Positions 42,666-50,984 of a DNA stretch of 64,000 nucleotides are shown here, piece after piece; position 1 is the first letter of the stretch; each line of letters starts with the position of its first letter. Position numbers and translations under genes: made by a program. The stretch lies in contig CAVPSA010000059.1 in assembly GCA_963707905.1 (NCBI GenBank), positions 186,001-250,000 on the forward strand. The letters are read 5' to 3'. This DNA is from DASXKD01 sp963707905 (GTDB lineage Bacteria > Actinomycetota > Actinomycetes > Streptosporangiales > Streptosporangiaceae). Below the pieces are notes generated by a model that was given only the letters and a program-made list of their open reading frames with translations, was not told the origin of the DNA and ran no database searches.

Positions 42666-42681
42666 TCAAACATCTGTTCGA
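42666..42681 (-). promoter_or_regulatory. LexA (SOS) box of lexA
   Basis: Read on the lexA strand, TCGAACAGATGTTTGA matches the actinobacterial SOS box TCGAAC-N4-GTTCGA with one mismatch. It lies 64-79 nt upstream of the lexA ATG, consistent with autoregulation. Confidence 0.8.
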
Positions 42682-42753
42682 CGCGCCGCAAAAAATGTCG
42701 GACCCGAGCGGTACAACGGAATCGCACGAGCGTTCGATCGAACTATAGTCTGA

Positions 42754-42769
42754 TCGAACAGTAGTGCGA
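42754..42769 (+). promoter_or_regulatory. LexA (SOS) box of the LysM gene
   Basis: TCGAACAGTAGTGCGA matches the SOS box with one mismatch and lies 32-47 nt upstream of the LysM gene start, just after a -10-like TATAGT (42744-42749). A further palindrome, GTTCGATCGAAC, is at about 42732-42743. The arrangement predicts SOS induction of the LysM gene. Confidence 0.75.
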
Positions 42770-42800
42770 TAGAACTCTCGTTCGAACAGGGAGGCCCACG

Positions 42801-43469
42801 ATGAGCGTGATGACCGCAGGGGAGCGGAAGCGGCGCGCCGGGTCAGCGCGCGGACGGCGGCTCGTGACCGCCGTGCCGGGCCAGCCGAACGTGATGGCAG
42901 GTCCTTGGCCCGGGGCGGGAGAGTTGCACGGCCGGGCGGTGCCGGGGGAGTGGCACGGCCGGGCGGTGCCGGGGGAGCAGCACGGCCGGGCGGCGCATGG
43001 CGCACCAGGCCGGTCGTCGCGGCCGGGCACGGCAGGAACGGTGGAATCCCCGCCCTCAGCGGTGCGGGCGGAGGCGGCCCTGCCCACCGGGGCGCAGGCG
43101 GTGCGGGCTGGCGTGGCGCGGTCCCCGGAGGCCGGAGTGCGGCCGGTCCGCACCCAGGTGCGGCTGACACGGCGCGGCCGGATGGTGATCGCCGGGCTCA
43201 TCACGGCAAGCATGGTGCTGGTGGCCGCGCTAGCGTGGCTGGCGGGCACGGCAAGGGCGGACGCGGCAGGCAGTGGCGTGCCGTCGAGTGCCGTCTACCA
43301 CAGCCTGCACTCGGTGGTCGTTCTGCCAGGCCAGAGCCTGTGGTCGATCGCAACCCAGTACGAGCCCGGGTCCGATCCGCGCAACGTTATCCAGGAGATC
43401 ATCGACCTCAACGCGCTGAGCGGCACATCGGTCCAGCCGGGTGAGCACCTGTGGCTGCCGCGTGGATGA
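42801..43469 (+). CDS. SOS-regulated LysM membrane protein (Rv2719c/ChiZ-position protein)
   Basis: 222-aa protein. The N-terminal cytoplasmic region of about 120 residues is low-complexity and includes a 27-bp tandem DNA repeat (HGRAVPGEW and similar). It is followed by RLTRRGRMVIAGLITASMVLVAALAWLAGTA, a single transmembrane segment, and a C-terminal LysM domain (SVVVLPGQSLWSIATQYEPGSDPRNVIQEIIDLNAL) outside the membrane that binds peptidoglycan. In Mycobacterium tuberculosis the gene divergent from lexA (Rv2719c, ChiZ) is a DNA-damage-induced LysM protein that restrains division, and is followed by nrdR. The layout here is the same. GGGAGG precedes ATG 42801. Confidence 0.82.
   Translation: MSVMTAGERKRRAGSARGRRLVTAVPGQPNVMAGPWPGAGELHGRAVPGEWHGRAVPGEQHGRAAHGAPGRSSRPGTAGTVESPPSAVRAEAALPTGAQAVRAGVARSPEAGVRPVRTQVRLTRRGRMVIAGLITASMVLVAALAWLAGTARADAAGSGVPSSAVYHSLHSVVVLPGQSLWSIATQYEPGSDPRNVIQEIIDLNALSGTSVQPGEHLWLPRG
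42927..43007 (+). repeat. 27-bp tandem repeat in the LysM gene
   Basis: Three units beginning CACGGCCGGGCGG at 42927, 42954 and 42981, in frame, encode the disordered cytoplasmic segment. The third copy diverges after 13-14 bases. Confidence 0.8.
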
Positions 43470-43580
43470 CCACGCGACACGCCGTGCGCCGCCGCCGTCG
43501 GCCCAGCGCATAACCGGATAGCAGCAGGAATCCCGCGTTGCGGCGTGGCGGGTGTTGCGTCGGGGAGCGTTCTGCGGTAA

Positions 43581-43630
43581 ACACAACATGTAGTAGTTAC
43601 AAGGATGTGGTTCATCCACAAGTTGTGTTC
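43581..43630. promoter_or_regulatory. Pair of probable NrdR boxes upstream of nrdR-nrdJ
   Basis: ACACAACATGTAGTAG (43581-43596) and TCCACAAGTTGTGTTC (43615-43630) resemble the 16-bp NrdR palindrome acaCwAtATaTwGtgt. Their spacing (34 nt start to start) is close to three helical turns, as in other NrdR-controlled promoters. They lie 40-90 nt before nrdR, predicting autoregulation and control of nrdJ when dATP is plentiful. Confidence 0.7.
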
Positions 43631-43670
43631 GTAAGAACCGGCTCCGTGGTGGGCTGCGGGAGGTGATCGC

Positions 43671-44156
43671 GTGTTCTGTCCATATTGCAGGAATCCGGAC
43701 AGCCGGGTCATCGACAGCCGCACTGCCGACGACGGCGCCGCGATCCGCCGCCGGCGCGCCTGCCCCTCGTGCGGGCGCAGGTTCACCACGCAGGAGACGG
43801 TGATCCTGATGGTGGCCAAGCGAAGCGGCGCGACCGAGCCGTTCGCCCGTGACAAGATCGTCAACGGTGTGCGGCGGGCCTGCCAGGGCAGGCCCGTCAC
43901 CGACGACCAACTGGCCATACTCGCCCAGCAGGTCGAGGACGAGATGCGGTCGCGTGGCTGTGCGGAGGTGTCCTCGCACGAGGTGGGCCTGGCGATACTG
44001 CGCCCGCTGCAGGAACTGGACGAGGTCGCCTACATGCGGTTCGCCTCGGTCTACCGGGGGTTCGAGTCACTCGCTGACTTCGAGGAAGAGATTGTGGCGC
44101 TGCGTTCTGCGCGCACGGGTGCCGAACGTGATGACGCCCGCGTGCTGACGCCCTGA
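43671..44156 (+). CDS. nrdR: NrdR, transcriptional repressor of ribonucleotide reductase genes
   Basis: 161-aa repressor. The N-terminal zinc ribbon CPYCRNPDSRVIDSR ... CPSCGRRFTTQE supplies four cysteines; the ATP-cone domain follows (VAKRSGATEPFARDKIVNGVRRACQGRPV ... VEDEMRSRGCAEVSSHEVGLAILRPLQELDEVAYMRFASVYR). It senses ATP/dATP and represses RNR genes. The start is GTG 43671 with GGGAGGTGATC upstream. It is 79 nt before nrdJ on the same strand, so likely an operon. Confidence 0.96.
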   Translation: MFCPYCRNPDSRVIDSRTADDGAAIRRRRACPSCGRRFTTQETVILMVAKRSGATEPFARDKIVNGVRRACQGRPVTDDQLAILAQQVEDEMRSRGCAEVSSHEVGLAILRPLQELDEVAYMRFASVYRGFESLADFEEEIVALRSARTGAERDDARVLTP

Positions 44157-44235
44157 CCTGGGCACACGGAATTATCGGCATGGGCCTGGTCACGGGCCCG
44201 CGAGGGGTCCAGGCGGATCCCGGAAGGGGGACGAC

Positions 44236-47200
44236 ATGACCGAGACGGCGAGTGGTGCCACGTCGCGCGGGGGCGGGAAGGCGCACAAGGGGCTCACGAT
44301 CCAGCGCATCCACACCCGCGAGGGGGTTCATCCCTACGACGAGGTCACCTGGGAACGCCGCGATGTCGTCATGACCAACTGGCGCGACGGCACGGTCAAC
44401 TTCGAGCAGCACGGGGTGGAGTTCCCCGATTTCTGGTCCGTGAATGCCGCCAACATCGTGACCACCAAGTACTTCCGCGGCGCGGTCGGCACGCCGCAGC
44501 GCGAGTGGAGCCTCAAGCAGCTCGTGGACCGGGTCGTCGGCACCTATGTGGCGGCCGGCCGTGAGCATGGTTACTTCGCCACCCCGAAGGACGCGGAGAT
44601 CTTCGACCACGAGCTCAAGCACGCGCTGGTCCACCAGGTCTTCAGCTTCAACTCACCCGTCTGGTTCAACGTCGGCACCACGTCCCCGCAGCAGGTGTCG
44701 GCCTGCCAGCCCTACGACGCGCTGGTCAGCACACCGGCGGGACTCATCCCGATCGGTGCACTCGTACAGGATGACGCGGTTGGCGCCAAGGTGCACGACG
44801 CTGCGGGCCTGACCGGGATCGTCGCCACCAAGGCGAATGGCGTGAAAGACGTGCTCCGGCTGCACACCAGCGCGGGCTACACCTTGGATGTCACCGCAGA
44901 CCACCTGGTATGGCGCGCAACCGACACAGCCTCAGGGCGGTTCGTTCCGGCTGGCGAGCTTCGCCCCGGAGACCAGCTGGAATGGCATCGTCGGTCGTCC
45001 TTCGGTGAAGCGGAGATCGATTCACGAGGGATGGCTGAGGCCGCGCTTGCCGGATGGCTCCAGTCTGACGGCTTTGTGGGCCAGTACGACTCCGGCACGA
45101 ATCGCTCGCTGACCATCGAGGCGATGACCGTCACCGATGCTGAACTGGCCTGGGTTAGGTCAGCGCTCGACACTGTCTTCCCTGACGTTCACCGCCATGA
45201 GCGATCGGTCCCGACCCAGGACACGCAACTTGACTGCCGCCGGACAAGGCTTTACGGCGAGGCTCTGCGCGACTTCGTGGAGCGCTGGGGCCTGATGGCG
45301 CGCGGAGTGGATATGGTCGTGCCGGAACGCCTCAACACCGCGCCGCTTCCCTTGGTGGCGGCATACTTGCGGAGCGTCTTCCAGGCAGAAGGTTTCGTCT
45401 CGGCCCGGAAGGCATCAACGCTCGTGGAAGTCGACATGATTTCCGAGCGGCTCATCCGGGGGATGCAGAGTCTGCTGCTGCGCTTCGGCATCTATGCCCG
45501 CGTCGGATTCAAGAAGGATTCCCGGTCGAACCGGCATGGCTGTTGGACACTCCGCATCCAGACGGCCGGCGACCGGCGGATTTTCGCCGATGAAATCGGC
45601 TTCCTGGACCCTGTAAAGGCAGCCAAGCTGGAGAGCAGCTTTGACCTTCCGGGGCTGGCCGCCGGCGACACCAAGCGCCTGCAGATCGCGCGGATCGAGC
45701 AGCTTGGCCCAATGGAGGTCTACGACATCCAGACCGAGAGTGGAGAGTACCTCTCCGGCGGCCTCCGGGTGCACAACTGCTTCATCCTGGCCGTGGACGA
45801 CACGATGGACTCGATCCTGGAGTGGTACAAGGAAGAGGGCCTGATCTTCAAGGGCGGCTCTGGTTCCGGTGTCAACCTCTCCCGCATCCGGTCCAGCAAG
45901 GAACTGCTGACCTCGGGTGGCACGGCCAGTGGGCCGGTCTCCTTCATGCGCGGCGCGGATGCTTCGGCCGGCACGATCAAGTCGGGCGGTGCCACCCGCC
46001 GCGCCGCGAAAATGGTCGTCCTCGACGTGGATCACCCCGATGTCGAGGAATTCATCGAGACCAAGGCGCGCGAAGAGGAGAAGATCCGGGTCCTCCGTGA
46101 CGCCGGCTACGACATGGACCTCGGTGGCAAGGACATCGCGAGCGTCCAGTACCAGAACGCGAACAACTCGGTAAGGGTGTCCGACGAGTTCATGCGGGCC
46201 GTCGAGGACGGCGGCAGCTTCGGCCTGGCAGCCAGGATGACCGGTGAGACCGTCGAGACCGTGGACGCGAAGGGCCTGTTCCGCAAGATGGCGCAGGCTG
46301 CCTGGGAATGCGCCGACCCGGGAATCCAGTACGACGACACCATCAACAACTGGCACACCTGCCCGGAGACCGGCCGCATCACGGCCAGCAACCCGTGCTT
46401 CCCGGCGGACCAGCGGGTGGTTACCGACAGCGGCCTCGTACCGATCGGCGATCTGGTCCGGCGGGCCTGCGACGAGGTCAGCTTCGCTGTTTACACCAAC
46501 GACGTCACCGCCAAGCAGGACCCGCAGGACCGCATCACCGCCACCAGCCCGACCCGGTACATGATGACCGGCCGCAACGAGATCGTGGAACTGAGGTTCT
46601 CCGACGGCTCGCGGCTGCGCTGCACCCCCAACCACCGGGTCTGGACCGCCAACCGCGGCTGGGTGCATGCCTGCGAGCTGACCGATGAGGACCGCGTCGT
46701 GCGCTCCTTCCAGCACGCGCCGCGCCCGATGGCAGATCCCCACCTCCCTGCCGAGGCGCTGGTGATGGCCAGCTTCGAGCGCAGCAGGAAGCCGCTTGAG
46801 CTGCCCGTCAAGTGGGATCCGGAACTGGCCCACTACCTCGGCTGGGTGATCGGCGACGGATGCATCGACAACCGCGACAACGCCGCCGTCACCGTCTACG
46901 GCTCGGCAGAAGACAAAGAGGTCGTCCTGCCGCGCCACCACGCCCTGCTCACGCAGATCACCGGTTTCGAGAGCAAGCCAAGCGTGCAGGCCAACGGCAC
47001 GCTGCAACTGCGGGTCACCCGGCGCGCCTTCGGCGAGTTCCTGCGCGGGCTCGGCGTCTCGGGTGGCAGGGCGGCGGAGAAGATGGTCCCCGACACTGTC
47101 TTCGAGGCTCCCGAGGAGGCGCTGATCGCCTTCCTCCAGGGTCTGTTCGACGCGGATGGCTGCGTCGTGGATCAGCGGGCCAACGCCACGCGCTATGTCG

Positions 47201-49416
47201 GCCTGGGCAGCCGGTCCGAGGAACTCCTCATTGGGGTCCAGGAGTTGCTTGCCTCACTCGGGATCGCCAGCCGCATCTACAAGACCGGCGTGAAGACGGC
47301 GAGCTTCCACTACACAAGGAAAGACGGCAGCGAGGCGACGTACGGTTCCGACGGCCCCTCGTTCGACCTGCGGATCACGGCAGGCGCGCTGCGCGAATAC
47401 CACCGGCTCATTGGCTTCTCGCTGCCCGGCAAGCAGGCAAAGCTGAGCCGGATCGTGACGACGACCGACTCCTACGACGTCGATCGCACCGTATGGCTGG
47501 TCAGCCGCGAGTCGAAGGGGTTCGAACTCACCTACAACCTGACCGAGCCCAGGAACCACTCTTACATCGTCGGTGGCACGGTGGTAGCTAACTGTTCGGA
47601 GTACGTACACCTCGACAACTCGTCGTGCAACCTTGCCAGCATCAACCTGCTCAAGTTCCTGAGCCCGCAGGACACGTTTGACGTGGAGCGGTTCGAGCGG
47701 ATCACCGAACTGGTGATCACGGCGATGGACATCTCCATCTGCTTCGCCGACTTCCCCACGCAGAAGATCACCGAGACGACGCGCGCCTACCGCCAGCTCG
47801 GCATCGGGTACGCCAACCTCGGCGCGCTGCTGATGGCGACCGGGCACGCCTACGACTCCGAGGGCGGCCGGTCGATCGCCGGTGCGATCACCTCGCTGAT
47901 GACGGGCACCGCCTACCGCCGGTCGGCGGAACTCGCCGCGGTCGTCGGGCCCTACGACGGTTACGAGCGCAACGCCTCCGCCCACAAGCGGGTCATGCGC
48001 AAGCACGCCGACGCCTGCGCCGAGATCAGGACCGCGGGCGGCATCGACAGTGACGTCCACGCCGCAGCGAAAGCCGCCTGGCAGAAGTGCCTGGCCCTCG
48101 GCGAGACCAATGGGTACAGAAACGCCCAAGCTAGCCTATTGGCCCCAACTGGCACCATAGGCCTCATGATGGACTGTGACACCACTGGTGTCGAGCCGGA
48201 CCTGGCGCTGGTCAAGTTCAAGAAGCTCGTCGGTGGCGGTTCCATGCAGATCGTCAACCAGACCGTGCCGCGCGCTCTGAAGAACCTGGGCTACCAGTCG
48301 GAGCAGGTCGAGGCGATCACCGAGTACATCGCCGAGCACGGCCACGTCGTGGACGCGCCCGGGCTGCGCCCCGAGCACTACGAGGTCTTCGACTGCGCCA
48401 TGGGCGAGCGGGCCATCAGCCCCATGGGCCACGTGCGGATGATGGCCGCTGTCCAGCCCGGGCTCAGTGGCGCCATCTCCAAAACGGTCAATATGCCAGA
48501 AAACGCCACAATTGAGGACATAGAGAAGATCTACTTCGAGGGCTGGAAGCTCGGCCTCAAGGCGCTGGCCATCTACCGGGACAACTGCAAGGTCGGCCAG
48601 CCGCTGTCGGACGCCAGGAAGAAGCCAGACAAGGCGGCGGCCGGGGAACCCGCGCGCGAGGTGCGCCCTGTGCGGCGCCGCCTGCCGCGGCAGCGCCCGG
48701 CCAGCGTGACCCGGTTCTCCGTGTCGGGCGCAGAAGGATACATGACCGTCTCCAAGTACCCCGACGACGGCGTCGGCGAGGTGTTCCTCAAGCTGGGCAA
48801 GCAGGGTTCCACGCTGGCCGGCGTCATGGACGCCTTCTCGATGGCCATCTCGATCAGCCTGCAGTACGGCGTCCCGCTGGAGAAGTGGGTCGAGAAGTTC
48901 ACCAACATGCGCTTCGAGCCCGCCGGGGTTACCGACGACCCGGACATCCGGATCGCAAGCTCGGTGATGGACTACGTGTTCCGCCGCCTGGCGCTGGACC
49001 ACCTGTCCTACGAAACCCGCTCGGAACTGGGCATCCTGTCGGCCTCCGAACGGGCAGCCCAGCTGGCCGGGGAGGACCCCAGTGCGGTCGCCGCCGAGGA
49101 AATGGACCCGGCCGAGATGGCCCAGTCCGCCCCGCGCGAACGGCAGCCCGAGCCCGCGCACCAGGAGCAGGCGGCCAGCCACGCCGACTCGCCTCGCGTG
49201 CCCGCGGCCGGCCAGGCCGCGAACGGCCGCTCGGCACAGCCGGAGCCACCGGCCAGCTCCCAGCACGACCAGCCGCACAGCTCGACCGAGTTGCTGGAGT
49301 CGCACCAGGGGCGCACCGCGGACGCACCGTTGTGCCTCATCTGCGGCACCAAGATGCGCCCCGCTGGAAGCTGCTACGTCTGTGAGGGCTGCGGCGCCAC
49401 CAGCGGCTGCAGTTAG
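44236..49416 (+). CDS. nrdJ: Class II (adenosylcobalamin-dependent) ribonucleotide reductase with two inteins
   Basis: 1726-codon gene; after removal of two inteins (residues 157-514 and 721-1119) the mature enzyme is 969 aa. It reduces ribonucleotides using vitamin B12 and needs no oxygen. Extein signatures: HQVFSFNSPVWFNVG, FKGGSGSGVNLSRIRSS, the active-site region SNPCSEY (Cys first in the extein after intein 2), YANLGALLMATGHAYDSEGG, TGTIGLMMDCDTTGVEPDLALVKFKKLVGGG and the redox tail CLICGTKMRPAGSCYVCEGCG. The start ATG follows GGGGG. Its C-terminal quarter has a disordered insert before the zinc-ribbon tail. It is downstream of nrdR and probably controlled by the NrdR boxes. No adenosylcobalamin riboswitch is present. 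Confidence 0.97.
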   Translation: MTETASGATSRGGGKAHKGLTIQRIHTREGVHPYDEVTWERRDVVMTNWRDGTVNFEQHGVEFPDFWSVNAANIVTTKYFRGAVGTPQREWSLKQLVDRVVGTYVAAGREHGYFATPKDAEIFDHELKHALVHQVFSFNSPVWFNVGTTSPQQVSACQPYDALVSTPAGLIPIGALVQDDAVGAKVHDAAGLTGIVATKANGVKDVLRLHTSAGYTLDVTADHLVWRATDTASGRFVPAGELRPGDQLEWHRRSSFGEAEIDSRGMAEAALAGWLQSDGFVGQYDSGTNRSLTIEAMTVTDAELAWVRSALDTVFPDVHRHERSVPTQDTQLDCRRTRLYGEALRDFVERWGLMARGVDMVVPERLNTAPLPLVAAYLRSVFQAEGFVSARKASTLVEVDMISERLIRGMQSLLLRFGIYARVGFKKDSRSNRHGCWTLRIQTAGDRRIFADEIGFLDPVKAAKLESSFDLPGLAAGDTKRLQIARIEQLGPMEVYDIQTESGEYLSGGLRVHNCFILAVDDTMDSILEWYKEEGLIFKGGSGSGVNLSRIRSSKELLTSGGTASGPVSFMRGADASAGTIKSGGATRRAAKMVVLDVDHPDVEEFIETKAREEEKIRVLRDAGYDMDLGGKDIASVQYQNANNSVRVSDEFMRAVEDGGSFGLAARMTGETVETVDAKGLFRKMAQAAWECADPGIQYDDTINNWHTCPETGRITASNPCFPADQRVVTDSGLVPIGDLVRRACDEVSFAVYTNDVTAKQDPQDRITATSPTRYMMTGRNEIVELRFSDGSRLRCTPNHRVWTANRGWVHACELTDEDRVVRSFQHAPRPMADPHLPAEALVMASFERSRKPLELPVKWDPELAHYLGWVIGDGCIDNRDNAAVTVYGSAEDKEVVLPRHHALLTQITGFESKPSVQANGTLQLRVTRRAFGEFLRGLGVSGGRAAEKMVPDTVFEAPEEALIAFLQGLFDADGCVVDQRANATRYVGLGSRSEELLIGVQELLASLGIASRIYKTGVKTASFHYTRKDGSEATYGSDGPSFDLRITAGALREYHRLIGFSLPGKQAKLSRIVTTTDSYDVDRTVWLVSRESKGFELTYNLTEPRNHSYIVGGTVVANCSEYVHLDNSSCNLASINLLKFLSPQDTFDVERFERITELVITAMDISICFADFPTQKITETTRAYRQLGIGYANLGALLMATGHAYDSEGGRSIAGAITSLMTGTAYRRSAELAAVVGPYDGYERNASAHKRVMRKHADACAEIRTAGGIDSDVHAAAKAAWQKCLALGETNGYRNAQASLLAPTGTIGLMMDCDTTGVEPDLALVKFKKLVGGGSMQIVNQTVPRALKNLGYQSEQVEAITEYIAEHGHVVDAPGLRPEHYEVFDCAMGERAISPMGHVRMMAAVQPGLSGAISKTVNMPENATIEDIEKIYFEGWKLGLKALAIYRDNCKVGQPLSDARKKPDKAAAGEPAREVRPVRRRLPRQRPASVTRFSVSGAEGYMTVSKYPDDGVGEVFLKLGKQGSTLAGVMDAFSMAISISLQYGVPLEKWVEKFTNMRFEPAGVTDDPDIRIASSVMDYVFRRLALDHLSYETRSELGILSASERAAQLAGEDPSAVAAEEMDPAEMAQSAPRERQPEPAHQEQAASHADSPRVPAAGQAANGRSAQPEPPASSQHDQPHSSTELLESHQGRTADAPLCLICGTKMRPAGSCYVCEGCGATSGCS
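44704..45777 (+). mobile_element. NrdJ intein 1 (358 aa, LAGLIDADG type)
   Basis: The extein would read ...PQQVSA|CFILAVDD if this segment were removed. The intein starts with Cys (CQPYDALVSTPAGLIPIGAL, block A), has TADHLVW (block B Thr/His), two degenerate LAGLIDADG motifs LAGWLQSDGFVG and LRSVFQAEGFVS of a homing endonuclease, then VYDIQTESGEYLSGGLRVHN (blocks F and G) ending His-Asn before Cys+1. The junction residues are all compatible with splicing. Confidence 0.95.
46396..47592 (+). mobile_element. NrdJ intein 2 (399 aa, LAGLIDADG type)
   Basis: Removal restores TASNP|CSEYVHLDNSSCNLAS, the conserved class II RNR active-site region. The intein begins CFPADQRVVTDSGLVPIGDL (block A), has TPNHRVWTANRGW (block B), good LAGLIDADG motifs LGWVIGDGCID and LQGLFDADGCV, and ends YNLTEPRNHSYIVGGTVVAN before Cys+1. 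The penultimate residue is Ala rather than the usual His, a known but less common variant that can slow Asn cyclisation. Confidence 0.95.
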
Positions 49417-49428
49417 AAATAGGCCATA

Positions 49429-49444
49429 TTGCATCAGATGCAAC
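49429..49444. repeat. 16-bp palindromic site, copy 1 (TTGCATCAGATGCAAC)
   Basis: Nearly perfect palindrome 12 nt after the nrdJ stop. Its right half, GATGCAAC, is identical in the sites at 49850-49865 and 54673-54688 that border the integrase element, so it may be a further or ancestral recombination site. Confidence 0.6.
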
Positions 49445-49483
49445 AGCAACATGCGGCCATGCCTGACGGCGAGGCTGCAAGGC

Positions 49484-49516
49484 GATGGGGAGCCGGCGCC
49501 GTGCCGGCTCCCCATC
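49484..49516 (+). terminator. Hairpin downstream of nrdJ
   Basis: A 14-bp perfect stem GATGGGGAGCCGGC / GCCGGCTCCCCATC with loop GCCGT lies 68 nt after the nrdJ stop. There is no U-tract, but position and stability suggest termination. Confidence 0.65.
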
Positions 49517-49580
49517 GGATGGGATGCGGTGGCAGGTGGGTCCGGCTGCCTTCGCCGGACAGCGGAAGGAGGTGAGGGGA

Positions 49581-49757
49581 ATGGCGAAGAACACTGGCAA
49601 GGGCTATCGCGAGGGCGCCGTCAGGGACCGTTCGCAACTCAAGACGCCGGCTGGCTGGACCAAGCGCGACGACGAGACTGGCCGGTTCATGGACGTGAAG
49701 TCCGACGATGAGCCGTTCAAGGGCGTTCGCAGAGAGCACCCTGACAAGAAGAAGTGA
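49581..49757 (+). CDS. Small conserved protein, 58 aa, function unknown
   Basis: Highly charged 58-residue protein: MAKNTGKGYREGAVRDRSQL, then KTPAGWTKRDDETGRFMDVK, then a tail ending HPDKKK. GGAAGGAGGTGAGGGG is an excellent ribosome-binding site just before ATG 49581. The pattern GYRxGxVxxRxQ... W.KRD..TGRFMDVK...PFKGVR is shared with short unannotated proteins I have seen in many actinobacteria and proteobacteria; none has a firm function. It is flanked by two strong hairpins and so is probably a stand-alone transcript. It lies between att-like sites 1 and 2. Confidence 0.8.
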   Translation: MAKNTGKGYREGAVRDRSQLKTPAGWTKRDDETGRFMDVKSDDEPFKGVRREHPDKKK

Positions 49758-49762
49758 GGTGG

Positions 49763-49800
49763 CCGGGACGGGGATGCCGAAACCACCCCCGTCCCGGTTC
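49763..49800 (+). terminator. Terminator of the 58-aa protein gene
   Basis: An 11-bp perfect stem CCGGGACGGGG (49763-49773) / CCCCGTCCCGG (49787-49797), then TTCTC, begins 6 nt after the stop codon. Confidence 0.8.
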
Positions 49801-49849
49801 TCGCAGCTTAGGGCTTGTGCCGCTGTCCGCTTGACGAGAAGCATCAATG

Positions 49850-49865
49850 TTGTGTTAGATGCAAC
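49850..49865. repeat. 16-bp att-like site, copy 2 (TTGTGTTAGATGCAAC)
   Basis: Left border candidate, immediately upstream of the integrase gene. 12 of 16 bases match copy 1 and 13 of 16 match copy 3; GATGCAAC is identical in all. An additional GCATC at 49841-49845 makes a wider inverted arrangement. Confidence 0.6.
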
Positions 49866-49868
49866 GTC

Positions 49869-50984
49869 GTGGAGACTGCTGGGTCTGATGGGCTTGCTGG
49901 TGCGGCCGGTCTTGTTCTGCCGGCCGGGGTGGTGCATCTTGACCGCCCGGCGGCGGTGTTTGAGGCGATGCTGGCGGGCTGGGCGACCCAGCAGCGTGCC
50001 CGGTTCTTGAAGGAGAGTTGCACGATCCGGCCGCGGCTGGATCTGGTGCGGCGGTTCGCGCGGTTCTCGGATCAGTACCCGTGGGAGTGGGATCCGCCGG
50101 AGGCGGAGGCGTTCTTCGCCTCGATGAAGGCCGCGCCGTCGACGGTGCGGAATCACCAGATCACGTTGCGGATGTTCTGCGGGTATGTCACCGATGCCCG
50201 GTATGGCTGGCCGGCCCGGTGCGTGGAGTGGTTCGGGCAGGCGCCGCAGCAGGTCTTGCATGAGTGGAACACCGTGGTTCATGTCAGCGACTACGAGGGG
50301 CGGCCGGGGCGGCGGCCGCTGACTTATGACGAGGTGCAGGCGCTGTTCGACGCGGCGGACGGGCGGGTGGAGGAGATCCGGGCCCGGCGCCGCAAGGGGG
50401 CGCTGGCGGCGCTGCGGGACGCGGCGGTGCTGAAGACGGTGTATGCGTTCGGGCTGCGCCGCCGGGAGGCCTGCGGGCTGGACATGGCGGATCTGCGGCG
50501 CAATCCGAGGGCGCCGGGGTATGGGGAGGCCGGGGCGTTGTTTGTGCGGTGGGGGAAGTCCTCGAACGGCAGCCCGCCCAAGCGGCGCACCGTGCTGACG
50601 GTGCCGGAGATGGACTGGGTGGTGCCGGTCCTCGGCGGTTACGTGACGGAGGTCCGCCCGTTGCTGGGTCCGGGGAAGCATCCGGCGTTGTGGGTGACCG
50701 AGCGGTGCGGCCGGATGTCGCTGCGCGGGCTGAACCGGGCGTTCGGCGAGGCCCGGGACCTGGCGGGCTTGCCGGGTGAGCTGGATCTGCATGCGCTGCG
50801 GCATTCGTATGTGACCCACCTGGTGGAGTTCGACTACCCGGAACGGTTCGTCCAGGACCAGGTCGGGCACGCGTATGCCTCCACGACGGCCTTGTATACC
50901 GGGGTGTCGGATGAGTACCGCAACCGGCTGCTGGAACGGTCGCTGCGGGCCCGTCACGGGGATCTGTGGGAGGATCAGCGGTGA
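49869..50984 (+). CDS. Tyrosine recombinase / phage-type integrase
   Basis: About 371-aa site-specific recombinase. The N-terminal SAM-like core-binding domain (WATQQRARFLKE ... TVRNHQITLRMFCGYVTD) is followed by a catalytic domain with Arg I in YAFGLRRREACGL, HxxR in LHALRHSYVTHL, the third basic position in VGHAYASTTALYTGV and the Tyr nucleophile of ALYTGV. All key residues are present. The exact start is uncertain: GTG 49869 (3 nt after the att-like site), or GTG 49929/49932 nearer where the domain begins; a TTG at 49815 is unlikely. Its stop overlaps the next gene's GTG (GTGA). Confidence 0.9.
   Translation: METAGSDGLAGAAGLVLPAGVVHLDRPAAVFEAMLAGWATQQRARFLKESCTIRPRLDLVRRFARFSDQYPWEWDPPEAEAFFASMKAAPSTVRNHQITLRMFCGYVTDARYGWPARCVEWFGQAPQQVLHEWNTVVHVSDYEGRPGRRPLTYDEVQALFDAADGRVEEIRARRRKGALAALRDAAVLKTVYAFGLRRREACGLDMADLRRNPRAPGYGEAGALFVRWGKSSNGSPPKRRTVLTVPEMDWVVPVLGGYVTEVRPLLGPGKHPALWVTERCGRMSLRGLNRAFGEARDLAGLPGELDLHALRHSYVTHLVEFDYPERFVQDQVGHAYASTTALYTGVSDEYRNRLLERSLRARHGDLWEDQR

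Noticed and set aside
43470..43670. Adenosylcobalamin riboswitch for nrdJ
   Set aside because: No B12 box (GCCACTG-type) is visible; the NrdR-like palindromes explain the region better.
49815..49868. Integrase N-terminus starting at TTG 49815 (Cys-rich)
   Set aside because: The Cys-rich stretch comes from reading through the att-like site; there is no ribosome-binding site and integrase homology starts further on.
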